A stretch of 64,000 nucleotides of DNA from contig NZ_BMHD01000001.1 in NCBI RefSeq assembly GCF_014640535.1, positions 2,482,214 to 2,546,213 on the forward strand, in the 5' to 3' direction. Under the pieces are notes generated by a model. That model was not told the origin of the DNA. It searched no databases and saw only the letters and a program-made list of their open reading frames with translations. The translations under genes and the position numbers were made by a program. Positions 25,782 to 34,600 of the stretch are shown in pieces. Position 1 is the stretch's first letter; each line of letters begins with the position of its first letter. The DNA is from Cnuibacter physcomitrellae (GTDB lineage Bacteria > Actinomycetota > Actinomycetes > Actinomycetales > Microbacteriaceae).

Positions 25782-26666
25782 CTACAGCCCCGGGAGCGGG
25801 CGTCCGAAGTGGCGGGCGAAGTGCTCGTCCTCCATGGGCGGCGAGTCGATCGCGGTCGAGTCGTCCACGGGCGCGGCGTCGCCGATCCAGGCACGCAGCG
25901 CCTCGCCCTCGACGACACGCGGCCCCGCCTCGCGCGCTCCTCCCGGGGACTTCAGGCCCTCCAGCACGGCGTCGAGCGGTCGGGCCGAGGCGACGAGCAC
26001 GACGTTGCCGAGCTCGGTGTTCGACGCCATCCGCGGTTCGATGAGCGCCGCGACCGACGGGAGCAGCGAGGCGAGGGTGGCCGCCTGCGACCGCGTGTAC
26101 TCGAACCCGGGGCCGTCGAGCAGGTTCACGACGAGAAGTCCGCCCGGCGCCAGGCGCTCGGCGACGAGGGCGTAGAACTCGCGACTGGCCACCCGCGCAC
26201 CGATGAGGGCCCCGCTCCAGAGGTCGACGATCACCGCATCCGCTGCCTCCGGCCAGCCCTGCGTCGCGGCCTCCGTGGCGACGGCGCGGGCATCCCCGTA
26301 CGCGATCGTCACGTCGGCACCGTCCGGAAGGGGCAACGCGTTCAGCACGCCCTCGAGCAGCTCCTGTTCACGCTCCACCACGAACTGCGGCGACCCGGGG
26401 CGAGTGGCGGCCACGTACCGGGGGAGGGTGAGCGCCCCCGCACCCAGGTGCACCACGGTGAGCGGGTCGGATGCGGGAGCGGCCGCGTCGAGGATCCTCC
26501 CGATCCACTGGGTGTACTCGAACGCCAGCGTCCGGGGTTCGACCAGCGAGATCCTGGACTGCGGGATGCCGTCGACCGAGAGCTCGTACACGTCACGGCG
26601 TCGCCCGATCCGCTCGAGCGCCGCCACCGCGTCGCCCACCTCCAGGACGAAGACCACGTGTCGCAT
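25782..26666 (-). CDS. Spermidine-synthase-like methyltransferase-fold protein
   Basis: 294 aa with a Rossmann SAM-type fold. The VVHLGAGALTLPRYVAA motif 1 and the adjacent FVVEREQELLE resemble polyamine aminopropyltransferase-like proteins, as do VTIAYGDARA and ADAVIVDLWSG. The usual catalytic Asp region DLxD of true spermidine synthases reads DLWSG, so the enzyme may not make polyamines. ATG 26666 gives MRHVVF; a GTG at 26693 extends the frame by nine codons. No close operon partner. Confidence 0.7.
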   Translation of the reverse strand: MRHVVFVLEVGDAVAALERIGRRRDVYELSVDGIPQSRISLVEPRTLAFEYTQWIGRILDAAAPASDPLTVVHLGAGALTLPRYVAATRPGSPQFVVEREQELLEGVLNALPLPDGADVTIAYGDARAVATEAATQGWPEAADAVIVDLWSGALIGARVASREFYALVAERLAPGGLLVVNLLDGPGFEYTRSQAATLASLLPSVAALIEPRMASNTELGNVVLVASARPLDAVLEGLKSPGGAREAGPRVVEGEALRAWIGDAAPVDDSTAIDSPPMEDEHFARHFGRPLPGL

Positions 26667-26776
26667 CCGTCGATGATAGTGAAGGAGGCTCACGCGCCGA
26701 TCCGCCGACGGCTCACCCGTATGGGGTGGTGCTCACTCCCTCCCGCGCGGGCGCCCCGCTATGGGATGATGCGCGG

Positions 26777-28207
26777 ATGGACGCCCACCAGATCCGCAAC
26801 TCCTACCTCGCCTACCTCAAGGACAGAGGGCACGTGATCATCCCGCGCGCGAAGCTCGTCCCGCAGGGAGACCGCTCGACCCTCTTCACGGGCAGCGGGA
26901 TGCAGGCGCTGCTGCCGTACTTGCTCGGGGAGGAGCACCCCGCGGGCGTGCGCCTCGCCGACAGCCAGCCCTGCGTGCGCGCCCAGGACATCGACGACGT
27001 GGGCGACAACCGGCACACGACCTTCTTCGAGATGCTCGGAAACTGGAGCCTCGGCGACTACTTCAAGGAGGAGCAGATCCGGCAGTTCTTCGGGTTCCTC
27101 GTCGACGTCGTCGGGCTCGACCCGAACAAGCTGTACGTGACGGCGTACATCGGCGACGAGTCGCGCGGCATCCCGCGCGACGAGGAGGCCGCGCACATCT
27201 GGCAGACGGTGTTCCACGAGCGCGGCATCGAGGCCGAGATCGTCGCGATGGGCAGCCAGGCGGATGGCGACGCCCGCGGCGTGAACCCCGGCGAGCGCAT
27301 CTTCTACTACGACGGCGGCGAGAACTGGTGGTCGCGGGGCGGCTCGCTCGAGGGCACCCCGATCGGCGACCCCTGCGGACCCGACAGCGAGGTGTTCTAC
27401 GACTTCGGCCCCGAGCACCACGATCCGTCCTTCGGGAAGGCGCACCCCGCATCCGACAGCGGGCAGTTCATGGAGATCGGCAACGAGGTCTTCATGCAGT
27501 ACCACCGCCTCGAGGACGGCTCGTTCGAGGAGCTGACGCGCCGCAACGTCGACTTCGGCGGGGGTCTCGAGCGCATCGCGGCGGCCGCCATCGACTCGCC
27601 CGACGTCTTCCGGATCAGCCTCATGTGGCCGATCGTGGCGAAGCTGCAGGAGCTCACCGGGCGCTCCTACGAGGACGAGACGGTCGCGATGCGCATCATC
27701 GCCGACCACCTGCGCGGAGCGACGTTCCTCGCGGTCGACGGGGTGCGTCCGTCCAACAAGGAGCAGGGGTACGTGATGCGGCGCCTGCTGCGCCGCGCCA
27801 TCCGCCAGGCGCTCGCCCTCGGGCTGAGCGAGAACTTCTTCGGCGAGATCGTGCCGGTCATCGCCGACCTGTACCAGGACGACTACCCCGAGGTGGCCGA
27901 GAGCCGCGACGAGGTCATCGCGGTGCTCGTGAAGGAGGAGACCTCCTTCCGGCGCACGCTCGAGGCCGGGCTCGAGATGGTCGCCGAGTACGCGGGCACC
28001 ACGATGACCGGACGCGACGTGTTCCGCCTCTCCGACACGAACGGCTTCCCCAAGGAGCTCACGCTCGAGGAGGCCGGACGCCTCGGCATCGCGGTCGACC
28101 CGGAGTGGGAGTCCGAGTTCGAGGCCGCGCTCGAGGAGCAGCGCGCCCGCTCGCGCGGCGCGACCACGCTCGGCGCCGCGGGCCTCCCCGGCGGCGCCTC
28201 CGCGTAG
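26777..28207 (+). CDS. Alanyl-tRNA synthetase homologue, catalytic core only
   Basis: 476 aa that align with the N-terminal half of AlaRS: IRNSYLAYLKDRGHVIIPRAKLVP, STLFTGSGMQ, FFEMLGNWSLGDYFK, MEIGNEVFMQY, DFGGGLERI, DHLRGATFLAVDGVRPSNKEQGYVMRRLLRRAIR. Canonical bacterial AlaRS is about 880 aa; this one ends after the tRNA-binding region and lacks the editing domain (HxxxH) and C-Ala. The reading frame is intact and the ending is clean, so it looks like a distinct paralogue, not a truncated housekeeping gene. It might aminoacylate tRNA without editing or activate alanine for another acceptor. Confidence 0.85.
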   Translation: MDAHQIRNSYLAYLKDRGHVIIPRAKLVPQGDRSTLFTGSGMQALLPYLLGEEHPAGVRLADSQPCVRAQDIDDVGDNRHTTFFEMLGNWSLGDYFKEEQIRQFFGFLVDVVGLDPNKLYVTAYIGDESRGIPRDEEAAHIWQTVFHERGIEAEIVAMGSQADGDARGVNPGERIFYYDGGENWWSRGGSLEGTPIGDPCGPDSEVFYDFGPEHHDPSFGKAHPASDSGQFMEIGNEVFMQYHRLEDGSFEELTRRNVDFGGGLERIAAAAIDSPDVFRISLMWPIVAKLQELTGRSYEDETVAMRIIADHLRGATFLAVDGVRPSNKEQGYVMRRLLRRAIRQALALGLSENFFGEIVPVIADLYQDDYPEVAESRDEVIAVLVKEETSFRRTLEAGLEMVAEYAGTTMTGRDVFRLSDTNGFPKELTLEEAGRLGIAVDPEWESEFEAALEEQRARSRGATTLGAAGLPGGASA

Positions 28208-28231
28208 CGCCCACCCCGCCCCTACCCGGGG

Positions 28232-28285
28232 TTTGTCCACCTTTCCGTCGCGAATCGCGCGATCGGCGACGGAAAGGTGGACAAA
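28232..28285. terminator. Long perfect hairpin between convergent genes (family D)
   Basis: Arms of 20 bp match perfectly (28232-28251 and 28266-28285, starting TTTGTCCACC). The 14-bp loop contains a second palindrome, ATCGCGCGAT. It lies in the 81-bp gap between the 3' ends of the AlaRS-like gene and dcd, consistent with a bidirectional terminator. There is no T-run, and the nested architecture resembles the other repeats in the window. Confidence 0.65.
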
Positions 28286-28288
28286 GCC

Positions 28289-28894
28289 TCAGATCGAGGG
28301 GGAGTCCGAGCTCGAGGGCGGCACGACCGTGCGGTGGAAGTTCTGGAACGACCGGCTCGCGGTGGGGCCGCGCTGACCCTGGTACCGCGACGAGTACTCC
28401 GCCGATCCGTACGGGCGCTCGGCGGGGCTCGACAGCTGGAAGAAGCACATCTGCCCGATCTTCATGCCGGGCCAGAGCATGATGGGCAGGGTCGCGACGT
28501 TCGACAGCTCGAGCGTGACGTGCCCCGAGAACCCGGGGTCGATGAACCCCGCGGTCGAGTGGGTCAGCAGTCCGAGCCGGCCGAGCGAGCTCTTGCCCTC
28601 CAGACGCGCCGCGATGTCGTCGGGCAGCGAGACCAGCTCGAGGGTCGACCCGAGCACGAACTCCCCGGGGTGGAGGATGAACGGCTCGTCACCCTTGGTC
28701 TCGATCAACCGCGTGAGCTCGGGCTGGTCGACCGCGGGGTCGATGTACGGGTACTTGTGGTTGTCGAACAGCCGGAAGAAGCGGTCGAGGCGCACGTCCA
28801 CGCTCGAGGGCTGCACCATCGACTCGTCGAGCGGGTCGAGGCGGATCCGTCCGTCGTGCAGTCGGGTGCGGATGTCGCGGTCGGAGAGCAGCAC
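28289..28894 (-). CDS. dcd: dCTP deaminase
   Basis: 201-aa trimeric dUTPase-fold deaminase. It begins [12 protein letters not shown], and has [32 protein letters not shown] with the catalytic Glu, and [16 protein letters not shown]. In actinobacteria the family is often bifunctional (dCTP to dUMP); the sequence alone does not decide between that and the dUTP-producing form. It supplies dUMP for thymidylate synthesis. The C terminus contains the mobile lid [12 protein letters not shown]. Confidence 0.95.
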   Translation of the reverse strand: MLLSDRDIRTRLHDGRIRLDPLDESMVQPSSVDVRLDRFFRLFDNHKYPYIDPAVDQPELTRLIETKGDEPFILHPGEFVLGSTLELVSLPDDIAARLEGKSSLGRLGLLTHSTAGFIDPGFSGHVTLELSNVATLPIMLWPGMKIGQMCFFQLSSPAERPYGSAEYSSRYQGQRGPTASRSFQNFHRTVVPPSSSDSPSI

Positions 28895-28979
28895 GCGCCC
28901 AGCATAGCGAGGCGTGTCGGGCCGACTCGCACACGCTCCGCTCGTCTCCGCTAGGATGTGGAGACCGCTTCGGCGGTAC

Positions 28980-29053
28980 GCGGATGTAGTTCAATGGCAG
29001 AACTTCAGCTTCCCAAGCTGATAGCGCGGGTTCGATTCCCGTCATCCGCTCCA
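28980..29053 (+). tRNA. tRNA-Gly (anticodon CCC)
   Basis: Cloverleaf of 74 nt with encoded CCA. Acceptor arm GCGGATG pairs with CATCCGC; the anticodon stem TCAGC/GCTGA encloses loop TTCCCAA, giving anticodon CCC (reads GGG); the T arm contains GGTTCGATTCC. A -10-like TAGGAT sits at 28952-28957, 22 nt upstream. Confidence 0.96.
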
Positions 29054-29106
29054 CGATCCTGGTCCCGCACCAGCGCCGCACCGACGCGATCCGCAGGAGG
29101 TGCCCC

Positions 29107-29802
29107 GTGCGAAACCCGGTCTCCGCCGCCGCCGTCACCGGCCTCGTCATGATCGTCCTCGGTGCCCTCGTGTACGCGGTGTTCTCGTCGCTCGACCTCG
29201 AGGACTACGCGATGACCTGCACCAGCGGGCTCGGCTGCGTGAGCCGCGATCCGCTCCTGTTCACCCTGCACGGGGCCGCGCTCGATCACGTGCAGCCGCT
29301 GTTCCTCGCGGGTGCGGTGAGCGCGTCGGCGTCACTCGCCCTGGCGGCCGTGCGCCCGCTGCTGCCCACCCCCACGAACGCGAGGAGAGCCGCCATGCGC
29401 CCCACCGTCGTCCTCTGGTGCGTCGCCGCCGTGCTGATCGTCGGCGGATCGGGGTACGCCGTCTGGTCACGGACGCCCGACGTCACGAACTCGACGATCC
29501 AGGAGTGCACACCCGGGGTCGGCTGCAGCCAGACCGTCGTCTACACGCTGCAGCAGCTGTCGTACGTCGTCGTCCCCGCGGCGCTGACGGCCGGCTTCCT
29601 CACCCTGGCCCTCGCCCTCGTCGTCACGGCGCTGCGACGGCGGCGCCCGGCCCTCGACCCCGACGCATCCGTGGAGGCAGACGACGACACCACCGGCGTG
29701 GGAGGCGGAACGGCCACGAGAGACCGCGACACCGTCTGGGGCGGCAGCGACCTCACGCCGTTCATGCCCCCGCCCGACCGGTCCGCCGAGCAGCGCCGCT
29801 GA
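29107..29802 (+). CDS. Four-helix membrane protein with duplicated CTxGxGC halves
   Basis: 231 aa, four hydrophobic helices in two similar halves. Each half has a helix, then an extracytoplasmic loop containing a cysteine pair (CTSGLGC in half 1, CTPGVGC in half 2) followed by xLxFTL or VVYTL, then a second helix. The C-terminal 50 residues are an acidic, Gly/Asp-rich soluble tail. GTG 29107 follows AGGAGGTG at good spacing. I recognise no characterised family. The paired cysteines could form disulfides outside the membrane. Confidence 0.85.
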   Translation: MRNPVSAAAVTGLVMIVLGALVYAVFSSLDLEDYAMTCTSGLGCVSRDPLLFTLHGAALDHVQPLFLAGAVSASASLALAAVRPLLPTPTNARRAAMRPTVVLWCVAAVLIVGGSGYAVWSRTPDVTNSTIQECTPGVGCSQTVVYTLQQLSYVVVPAALTAGFLTLALALVVTALRRRRPALDPDASVEADDDTTGVGGGTATRDRDTVWGGSDLTPFMPPPDRSAEQRR

Positions 29803-29910
29803 CGCCGCGCCCCCGACCGCCGCCTGGACGATGGCGACGACAAGGGCCGACCTGCCAGAATGCTCCCCTCGAACCAACACCCACACCGAGGTGGGCAGAG
29901 GAGGAAAGCC

Positions 29911-31227
29911 ATGTCGGGCATCCGCATCCGCGACTTCCAGGTCGATGACCTCGACGGCGTGCTGCACCTGTGGGAGCAGGCGCACCCGGCGGAGCCGGTC
30001 TACGCCCTCGGCGAGGTGATCGCGAGCTGCCAGAAGGACCACGCCATGATCGCGGTCGACGGCGAGCAGGTGGTCGGCGCCGCCGTGGGACGCGCGGCGC
30101 ACGCGCAGGGGTGGATCGTGTTCTTCGGCGTGCTGCCCTTGTACGCCGAGCGGAACGACGGCCTGGGCGCGCGCCTGCTGTCGGCGCTCGAGCGGCGGAT
30201 GGCGCCCCTCGGACTCGGCAAGCTCTCCGCGCTGCTGCCCGCCACCGACCAGCACCTCGACGACTACCTGAGCGCGTCGTTCACGCTGAAGCAGGACCTG
30301 CACTACGTCGAGCGCACGGTCCCGGTGCGGCGCGAGACGCTCGCCGTGCTGCAGGAGCTCGGCGGCCGGATGCCCGCGCCCGGGCTGTGGGACCGCGTCG
30401 GCGGCATGACCCGCGAGAAGGAGCTGCTCGAGCTGCGGCTCGTCACCCCTCTGTCGCATCCGGAGGTCGCCGCCCGCCACGGGGTCGTCGCCCCGCGCGC
30501 GGCGATGCTGTTCGGCCCACCCGGAACCGGGAAGACCACGTTCGCCCGCGCGGTGGCGAGTCGTCTCGGATGGCCGTTCGTCGAGGTGTTCCCGTCGCGC
30601 CTGGCGGGCGACCCGCGCGGCCTCGCCGGAGGTCTGCGGGAGACGTTCGCCCGCATCGAGGAGCTCGAGCACGCCGTCGTCTTCATCGACGAGGTGGAGG
30701 AGATCGCCTCCCGCCGCGGCGGCGAGCCGCCGAGCGCGACGCAGGGCGTCACGAACGAGCTGCTGAAGCTCATCCCCGAGTTCCGCGAGCAGGAGGGACG
30801 GCTGCTGATGTGCGCGACGAACTTCATCCGCGCCCTCGATCCCGCGTTCCTCCGGCACGGCCGGTTCGACTACGTGATCCCGATCGGGCTCCCAGATGCG
30901 GCGGCACGCGCCGCCATCTGGCGCGGACACTTCCCTCCCGCGGCGGGTGACATCGACCTCGACGCCCTCGTCGACGCCACCGACGGCTTCACGCCCGCCG
31001 ACATCGAGTACGCCGCCCGCCGAGCCGCCCAGGCCTCGCTCGAGCGCGCCCTCCCCGCCGAGCGGGACGGGGCGACCGCGGACGCGTCGCCCGACCCCAC
31101 GCCGTCCGACCCCGACGGCCCCACGACCGGCGACTACCTCGCCGCCATCCGCGCCACCCGCCGCACGGTGGCCGACGACGTCGCCGCCGACTTCCTCGCC
31201 GACATCGACACCCTCGCCCGCCTCTGA
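29911..31227 (+). CDS. GNAT acetyltransferase fused to an AAA+ ATPase
   Basis: 438 aa. Residues 1-135 look like a GNAT domain (IRIRDFQVDDLDGVLHLWEQ, GLGARLLSALERRM). From about 160 to 420 follows an AAA+ module: Walker A FGPPGTGKTTFARA (201-213), Walker B VVFIDEVEEIAS (256-267), sensor CATNFIRALDPAF and arginine-finger region HGRFDYVIPIGLPD, as in FtsH/Vps4-like classic AAA proteins. The ATG start at 29911 has GAGGAGG upstream. The ATPase may recognise or unfold a protein that the acetyltransferase modifies. No operon partner. Confidence 0.85.
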   Translation: MSGIRIRDFQVDDLDGVLHLWEQAHPAEPVYALGEVIASCQKDHAMIAVDGEQVVGAAVGRAAHAQGWIVFFGVLPLYAERNDGLGARLLSALERRMAPLGLGKLSALLPATDQHLDDYLSASFTLKQDLHYVERTVPVRRETLAVLQELGGRMPAPGLWDRVGGMTREKELLELRLVTPLSHPEVAARHGVVAPRAAMLFGPPGTGKTTFARAVASRLGWPFVEVFPSRLAGDPRGLAGGLRETFARIEELEHAVVFIDEVEEIASRRGGEPPSATQGVTNELLKLIPEFREQEGRLLMCATNFIRALDPAFLRHGRFDYVIPIGLPDAAARAAIWRGHFPPAAGDIDLDALVDATDGFTPADIEYAARRAAQASLERALPAERDGATADASPDPTPSDPDGPTTGDYLAAIRATRRTVADDVAADFLADIDTLARL

Positions 31228-31236
31228 CTCGGGCCA

Positions 31237-31317
31237 CCGCGTCAGCTCGACACCGAATCCGCTCCAGCCCCGCGATATCCGCGTCGGTCCGACCGATTCG
31301 GTGTCGAGATGACGCGG
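31237..31317. repeat. Nested palindromic element, family B copy 1
   Basis: 81-bp unit. Outer arms of 23 bp (31237-31259 and 31295-31317; core CTCGACACCGAATC) match with one mismatch. The spacer contains a CCCCGCGATATCCGCG core. It lies directly after the GNAT-AAA+ gene, and 7 bp before a family A copy. A second family B copy (38456-38530) is likewise followed by a family A copy. Confidence 0.75.
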
Positions 31318-31324
31318 CATCCCG

Positions 31325-31396
31325 GTCGCTCATCACGGGATACGAGCAACCGACCCGCCATACGCGGTCGGTGGGCCGTATTCCGTGATGAACGAC
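31325..31396. repeat. Nested palindromic element, family A copy (A3)
   Basis: 72-bp unit beginning GTCGCTCATCACGG and ending with the near-complement CCGTGATGAACGAC (one mismatch). The inner part has ATACGAGCAA and CCATACGCGG, which align with the inner parts of the other family A copies at 38549, 44376 and 44529. Confidence 0.75.
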
Positions 31397-31478
31397 GGTC
31401 CCGGCGCCGGAACAGCGCTCAGGGAACGCGGAGCAGCGGCGGAGCGGCTGCTCGGGTGCGCCGCGTACGTTCGTGCCC

Positions 31479-32561
31479 ATGCAACGAGTCCGCGCCCGCG
31501 CGCCCCGCCTGCGGCGCGCGCTCGAGCGGCTGGCCGATCTCGGTCGGCCCCGGCGCGTCCCGGTGTGGATGTGGCGCGGGCTCATGCGCGCGCTGCGGCG
31601 CAGCGAGCTCGCCCGATTCAACGCCGATCCGGTGACCGACGTCGACTACCACCTCGACCTCGACTTCGTCGGCGACGGCATCCGCGCGCACCGCCTCGAC
31701 GTGATCACGCCGAAGAGCGCCCGTGCCGCAGAGGAGCCCCTCCCCGTCTACGTGTACTTCCACGGCGGCGGCTGGACGAGCGGCGACAAGGATGCGCTGA
31801 CGAAGTACTGCGCGTGCCAGGCCCGCCACGGCATGGTGGTCGTGAACGTCAACTACCGCCGGGCCACCCGATTCCGGATGACCCACATCATGCACGACGC
31901 GGATGCGGCGCTCGCCTGGGTCCGCAGGCACATCGCCGACTACGGCGGCGACCCCGACCGCCTCGTGCTGGGCGGCGACTCGGCGGGCGGGCAGATCTCG
32001 GCACTGCTCACCGCATCCGCCCACCACCGCACGCTCGCCGGGCACTACCGTCTGCGGGCCGCGCCGCTGGCCGGGGCCGCCGGGGCCATCCGGGGTCTCG
32101 TGCAGCACTGCAGCGTGGTCGATTTCTCCGTCCTGTTCGAGCGCGGCTTCATCATGGGCCTCGGCTTCGTGCGGATGCTGCTGCCGGGCGGCGCGCGGAA
32201 CGCGACGCGCGCGCAGCTGCGACGCGCGTCCGCACCGCTCTCGCCGATCGAGTGGGTCGACCGGAGCTTCCCGCCCGTCTTCGTCAGCACCTCCGAGCGC
32301 GACTACTTCTACCGCGCGAACCTGAACTTCATCGAGCGCCTGCGCCAGCACGGTGTGCGGGTGCGGTCCCTCGTCTACGACCGCGCCACCCCGAACACGC
32401 TCCACACCTGGCAGCAGTTCGACGGGTATCCGCAGTCGCAGGAGGTGTACCGCCGACTCCGCGAGTTCGTGCACGAGGTCACGCACGTCGGAGCTCGCCC
32501 GGCGCCAGGCAGGGCAGCGTCCGGCACGGCAGCGGTGGGCACGGCAGCGCCGGTACATTAG
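31479..32561 (+). CDS. HSL-type alpha/beta hydrolase (esterase/lipase)
   Basis: About 360 aa. The hormone-sensitive-lipase family oxyanion motif HGGGW, nucleophile elbow GGDSAGG, a late STSERDYF segment supplying the acid, and His in NTLHTWQQF complete the triad. No obvious signal peptide; the N terminus is Arg-rich. ATG 31479 is preferred to GTG 31473. No Shine-Dalgarno is seen, but TACGTT (31466-31471) lies 7 nt upstream, suggesting a leaderless mRNA. The following nucleoside hydrolase begins 5 bp after its stop. Confidence 0.85.
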   Translation: MQRVRARAPRLRRALERLADLGRPRRVPVWMWRGLMRALRRSELARFNADPVTDVDYHLDLDFVGDGIRAHRLDVITPKSARAAEEPLPVYVYFHGGGWTSGDKDALTKYCACQARHGMVVVNVNYRRATRFRMTHIMHDADAALAWVRRHIADYGGDPDRLVLGGDSAGGQISALLTASAHHRTLAGHYRLRAAPLAGAAGAIRGLVQHCSVVDFSVLFERGFIMGLGFVRMLLPGGARNATRAQLRRASAPLSPIEWVDRSFPPVFVSTSERDYFYRANLNFIERLRQHGVRVRSLVYDRATPNTLHTWQQFDGYPQSQEVYRRLREFVHEVTHVGARPAPGRAASGTAAVGTAAPVH

Positions 32562-32566
32562 GGCGA

Positions 32567-33535
32567 GTGGCACACCGCATCCTGCTCGACGTGGACACCG
32601 GCATCGACGACGCGATGGCGATCCTCTTCGCCGTCGCCCATCCCGAGATCGAGGTGCTCGGCATCGGCTGCGTCGCGGGCAACGCCCCGCTGCCGCAGGT
32701 GGTCGCCAACACCCTCCGGGTCCTCGACGCGGCGGACGCGCCGGCGATCCCGGTCGCAGCCGGCGCGAGCCGCCCGCTGATCGAGCCTGCTCGCCCCTCG
32801 CACGTGCACGGCGAGGACGGCCTCGGCGGCCTCGACCTCCCGCCCTCCTCGCGCCAGGTCGACCCGCGTCACAGCGTCGACCTGTTCCGCGACCTCATCC
32901 TCCAGGCCGCAGCCGACGGGAACGGCAAGGCGACCATCGTCGCGCTCGCCCCGCAGACGAACATCGCCCTGCTGCTGCGCCAGTACCCCGAGGTCGCGGA
33001 GGCGCTCGAGCGCATCGTCTTCATGGGCGGTTCCGCCTCGGGCGGCAACGCCACGGCGGTCGCCGAGTTCAACGTGTGGCAGGACCCCGAGGCCGCCGCG
33101 GTCACGATCGGCTCCGGGGCGCCCACCTACATGTACGGGCTCGACGTGTTCAACGCCGTCGAGATGCCCCGCGCCGAGCGCGACCGGCTCGCCGACAGCG
33201 CTCGTGTGGGGGAGCAGGTGGTCGCGCAGCTGCTCACGCATCCGATGGCCGACCCCGACCCCGAGAACCCCGACGGATACTCCGGCCACATCGGCGACGC
33301 CGGCGCCGTGGTCGCGCTCGTGGACCCCGAGGCGCTGCTCACCCGGGTGCACCCGGTGCGGGTGGAGCTCGAGGGCGCAAGCCGGGGCCAGACCGTGGTC
33401 GACCGCAGGGTCCGCCACGGTGAGGATGCGGTGCACGGCTCCGCGGCGACCGCCCATCCGGTCGAGGTGGCGCTGGGCGTCGACACCGCGCGCGTGAACC
33501 GGGTCTTCCTCGAGACGATCGCCCTGCTGCCGTGA
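32567..33535 (+). CDS. Nucleoside hydrolase
   Basis: 322-aa inosine-uridine hydrolase-like protein. The N-terminal DVDTGIDDA motif supplies the calcium-binding Asp cluster, with VGNAPL-like glycine loop, the IVFMGGSASGGN motif, VAEFNVWQDPEAA (substrate and Ca ligands) and DAGAVVALVDPE. It cleaves the N-glycosidic bond of ribonucleosides. GTG 32567 gives MAHRILLDVDTG. A -10-like TACATT (32554-32559) ends 7 nt upstream, although the upstream gene is nearly contiguous. The next gene overlaps it by 4 bp. Confidence 0.92.
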   Translation: MAHRILLDVDTGIDDAMAILFAVAHPEIEVLGIGCVAGNAPLPQVVANTLRVLDAADAPAIPVAAGASRPLIEPARPSHVHGEDGLGGLDLPPSSRQVDPRHSVDLFRDLILQAAADGNGKATIVALAPQTNIALLLRQYPEVAEALERIVFMGGSASGGNATAVAEFNVWQDPEAAAVTIGSGAPTYMYGLDVFNAVEMPRAERDRLADSARVGEQVVAQLLTHPMADPDPENPDGYSGHIGDAGAVVALVDPEALLTRVHPVRVELEGASRGQTVVDRRVRHGEDAVHGSAATAHPVEVALGVDTARVNRVFLETIALLP

Positions 33536-34599
33536 CCGACGAGGTCGCGCCCCCGGCCCTCAGCGAGGCGGAGCTCCGGGCGTCGGCCTCGCGCACCGCT
33601 CCCGCGTCCGAGGATGCCGGGGGCGGGATCTCCACGGTCGCCCTTCCCCTGCCGCCCGGCCCCAATGTGCCGTACACGCTCGCGTACCTGGTCGCCGACG
33701 GCGACGGCGCTCCGCACCTGATCGACACCGGATGGGACTCCCCCGACAACCTCGAGCGTGTCGAGCGCGCCCTCGCCGCGCGGGGATGGCGGCTCTCCGA
33801 TCTGTCGTCGATCGTGGTGACCCACCTCCACAGCGACCACCTGGGGATGGCGGCCGCCCTCCGCGAGCGCACCGGCGCCCCCGTCCTGCTGAGCCGCGCC
33901 GAGCAGGCCTCGATCGACGCGCTCGTGGGCTCGGCGCCCACCTGGGTCGAACGTGCCCGCGAGAGGGCGGGCGGATGGGGTGTGCCCGCTGACAGGATCC
34001 CCGAGCTCCTCGAGGTGGCCGAGCGGGCGGCTCACGTCACGCCGTTCCGCGCCGACGCGCTGGTGGACGACGGCGACACCCTCCCCATCCCCGGCCGCTC
34101 CCTGCGCGCCGTCGTCACGCCGGGGCACACCCCCGGCAGCCTGTGCCTCGTCGACGACCTCGACGACTCCGTCGGCCCCGGCAGCCCCGGCAGCCTCGAC
34201 GGCTCCGGCGGTTCCGGCGTCGTCTTCACCGGCGACCACGTTCTGCCCACCGTGTACAGCGGCCTCGGGCTGGGCGGGCCCTCGCCACGCAACGCGCTCA
34301 CCGCCATGCTCGACTCGCTGAGCCGCATCGCGCAGTACGACGCGCTCGACGTGCTCCCCGGACACGAGTACCGCTTCCGCGGCCTCGCCGACCGGTGTGC
34401 GCGCATCGCGCGACACCACCTCCGCCGCAGCGAGGAGGTCGCCCGTGCCCGCGACACGCTCGCCGACCCGACCGTCTTCGAGATCGCCTCCCGCGTGAGC
34501 TGGTCGCCGGGATGGGAGAACATGCGCGGCTTCGTGCTCCAGTCGGCGCTCCAGCAGACGGCGATGCACCTCGAGCACCTCATGGAGGAGGATCGTTAG
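33532..34599 (+). CDS. Metallo-beta-lactamase-fold hydrolase
   Basis: 355 aa. Zinc motif THLHSDHLG, the HIS after TPGHTPGS, and GDHVLP and LPGHEY (further ligands) define a metal-dependent MBL hydrolase of the glyoxalase-II-like group, fused to a C-terminal helical segment. A Gly/Ser repeat (about residues 215-225, PGSPGSLDGSGGSG) interrupts the loop before FTGDHV. GTG 33532 overlaps the nucleoside hydrolase stop by 4 bp, suggesting coupled translation. Substrate unknown. Confidence 0.88.
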   Translation: MTDEVAPPALSEAELRASASRTAPASEDAGGGISTVALPLPPGPNVPYTLAYLVADGDGAPHLIDTGWDSPDNLERVERALAARGWRLSDLSSIVVTHLHSDHLGMAAALRERTGAPVLLSRAEQASIDALVGSAPTWVERARERAGGWGVPADRIPELLEVAERAAHVTPFRADALVDDGDTLPIPGRSLRAVVTPGHTPGSLCLVDDLDDSVGPGSPGSLDGSGGSGVVFTGDHVLPTVYSGLGLGGPSPRNALTAMLDSLSRIAQYDALDVLPGHEYRFRGLADRCARIARHHLRRSEEVARARDTLADPTVFEIASRVSWSPGWENMRGFVLQSALQQTAMHLEHLMEEDR

Positions 34600-34600
34600 C

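Noticed and set aside
26681-26692. GAAGGAGG on the plus strand ahead of the AlaRS-like gene
   Set aside because: No start codon lies within 5-12 nt downstream, and ATG 26777 is 90 bp away; probably coincidental.
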